From Alphaproteobacteria bacterium (GTDB lineage: Bacteria > Pseudomonadota > Alphaproteobacteria > DSM-16000 > Inquilinaceae), in contig JAJUFW010000213.1 of assembly GCA_029263555.1 (NCBI GenBank), forward strand, positions 1 to 5,697: a stretch of 5,697 nucleotides of DNA, given 5' to 3'. The notes under the pieces were generated by a model. That model had not been told where the DNA came from. It was given only the letters and a program-made list of their open reading frames with translations, and did no database searches. A program made the position numbers and the translations under genes. Shown in pieces: positions 5,119 through 5,697 of the stretch (positions are counted from its first letter, which is position 1; every line of letters starts with the position of its first letter).

Positions 5119-5140
5119 AATCCCGTAACGAGGCTGTTGC

Positions 5141-5697
5141 ATGACCCTTCCCACCCCGCTCATGGCCGGCAAGCGTGGTCTGATCATGGGCGTTGCCAAC
5201 GACCGCTCGATCGCATGGGGTATCGCCAACGCATGCGCCGCCCAGGGCGCGGAACTTGCCTTCACCTATCAGGGTGACGCGCTGCTCAAGCGAGTCAAGC
5301 CTTTGGCCGACCAGGTCGGATCCTCCGTGGTCCTGCCCTGCGACGTCACCGACGAAGCCAGCATCGACGCCGTATTCGACCGCATCTCCAAGGAATGGGG
5401 CCGGCTCGACTTCGTGTTGCACGCCATCGCCTTTTCAGACAAGTCGGAGCTGGACGGCCTGTACCTGAACACCACGCGCGCCAATTTCCTGCGCACGATG
5501 GACATCTCCTGCTATAGCTTCACGGCCGTGGCCCAGCGGGCGGTGCCGCTGATGACCGAAGGCGGCAGCCTGCTCACGCTCACCTATTACGGCGCAGAGC
5601 GGGTCATGCCCCACTACAACGTCATGGGCGTCGCCAAGGCGGCATTGGAAGCGAGCGTCCGCTACCTGGCGGTCGATCTCGGCGGCCGGAACATCCG
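5141..5697 (+). CDS. fabI: Enoyl-[acyl-carrier-protein] reductase [NADH], 3' end off the right edge
   Basis: This cytoplasmic enzyme of type II fatty-acid synthesis reduces trans-2-enoyl-ACP to acyl-ACP with NADH and is the target of triclosan-type inhibitors. The first 185 codons of roughly 260-270 are present. It belongs to the short-chain dehydrogenase family: the cofactor loop GVANDRSIAWG (17-27) has the FabI-type G-x5-S-x-A pattern, CDVTD lies at 67-71, and LHAIAFSDKSEL lies at 93-104. The catalytic residues of E. coli FabI (Y146, Y156, K163) are matched by Y149, Y159 and K166 in TYYGAERVMPHYNVMGVAK, with an exact Y-x6-K. The start is the ATG at 5141, with GAGG (5130-5133) 7 nt upstream. 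The gene is divergent from yihY and has its own promoter candidate. Confidence 0.97.
   Translation, partial: MTLPTPLMAGKRGLIMGVANDRSIAWGIANACAAQGAELAFTYQGDALLKRVKPLADQVGSSVVLPCDVTDEASIDAVFDRISKEWGRLDFVLHAIAFSDKSELDGLYLNTTRANFLRTMDISCYSFTAVAQRAVPLMTEGGSLLTLTYYGAERVMPHYNVMGVAKAALEASVRYLAVDLGGRNI

Noticed and set aside
3957..5144. Long open frame on the plus strand (395 codons) opposite yihY
   Set aside because: It is highly charged, low-complexity and rich in Arg, Asp and Gln, as expected from reading a GC-rich gene on the wrong strand. The minus-strand YihY frame has family signatures and membrane segments.
4985..5422. 145-codon minus-strand frame covering the yihY/fabI spacer and the start of fabI
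   Set aside because: It lies antisense to clear FabI sequence and across the promoter region, with no family resemblance.

Overview
The window is GC-rich and carries seven genes, or gene ends, in an order that suggests an alphaproteobacterium, probably of the Rhodospirillales. That placement rests on protein character: a PdxH with an alphaproteobacterial N-terminus and W-S-G motif, a 17 kDa-antigen-type lipoprotein, a zinc-finger-less DnaJ, and a pdxH / dnaJ / yihY / fabI neighbourhood. It was not checked by a search. No rRNA, tRNA, CRISPR array, insertion sequence or phage gene is visible. The gene content looks like ordinary chromosomal housekeeping.

Layout. Positions 1-582 (minus) hold the N-terminal two thirds of a FieF-type metal efflux transporter that runs off the left edge. 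615-1250 (minus) is pdxH, immediately upstream of the transporter and probably in one transcript with it. A 160 bp divergent spacer (1251-1410) carries a short operator-like inverted repeat and a candidate promoter. 1411-1878 (plus) is a glycine-zipper outer-membrane lipoprotein, followed by a perfect 10 bp hairpin. 2067-2957 (plus) is a DnaJ-like J-protein. It is followed with no real gap by 2978-3646 (plus), a protein with eight cysteines arranged for two 4Fe-4S clusters. Its N-terminal half resembles the cobalamin-processing protein MMACHC (CblC). 3678-4988 (minus) is a YihY/BrkB-family membrane protein, convergent with the Fe-S gene. A 152 bp divergent spacer (4989-5140) carries the fabI promoter and a leader hairpin. 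fabI (5141 onward, plus) is cut by the right edge.

How the genes relate. pdxH supplies pyridoxal 5'-phosphate, and the transporter exports divalent metal. Apart from co-transcription, no functional link is evident. The DnaJ and Fe-S/CblC-like genes form an apparent two-gene operon whose joint role is unknown. FabI performs the last reductive step of fatty-acid elongation. YihY is an inner-membrane protein of unsettled function.

The most interesting item is the Fe-S/CblC-like protein. Secondary points are the unusual start region of pdxH, the confinement of all five CTAG tetranucleotides to intergenic DNA, and structured leaders in front of the lipoprotein gene and fabI. No stretch longer than 300 bases lacks a gene; the longest spacer is 188 bp (1879-2066). 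I see no evidence of a new defence or mobile system here.
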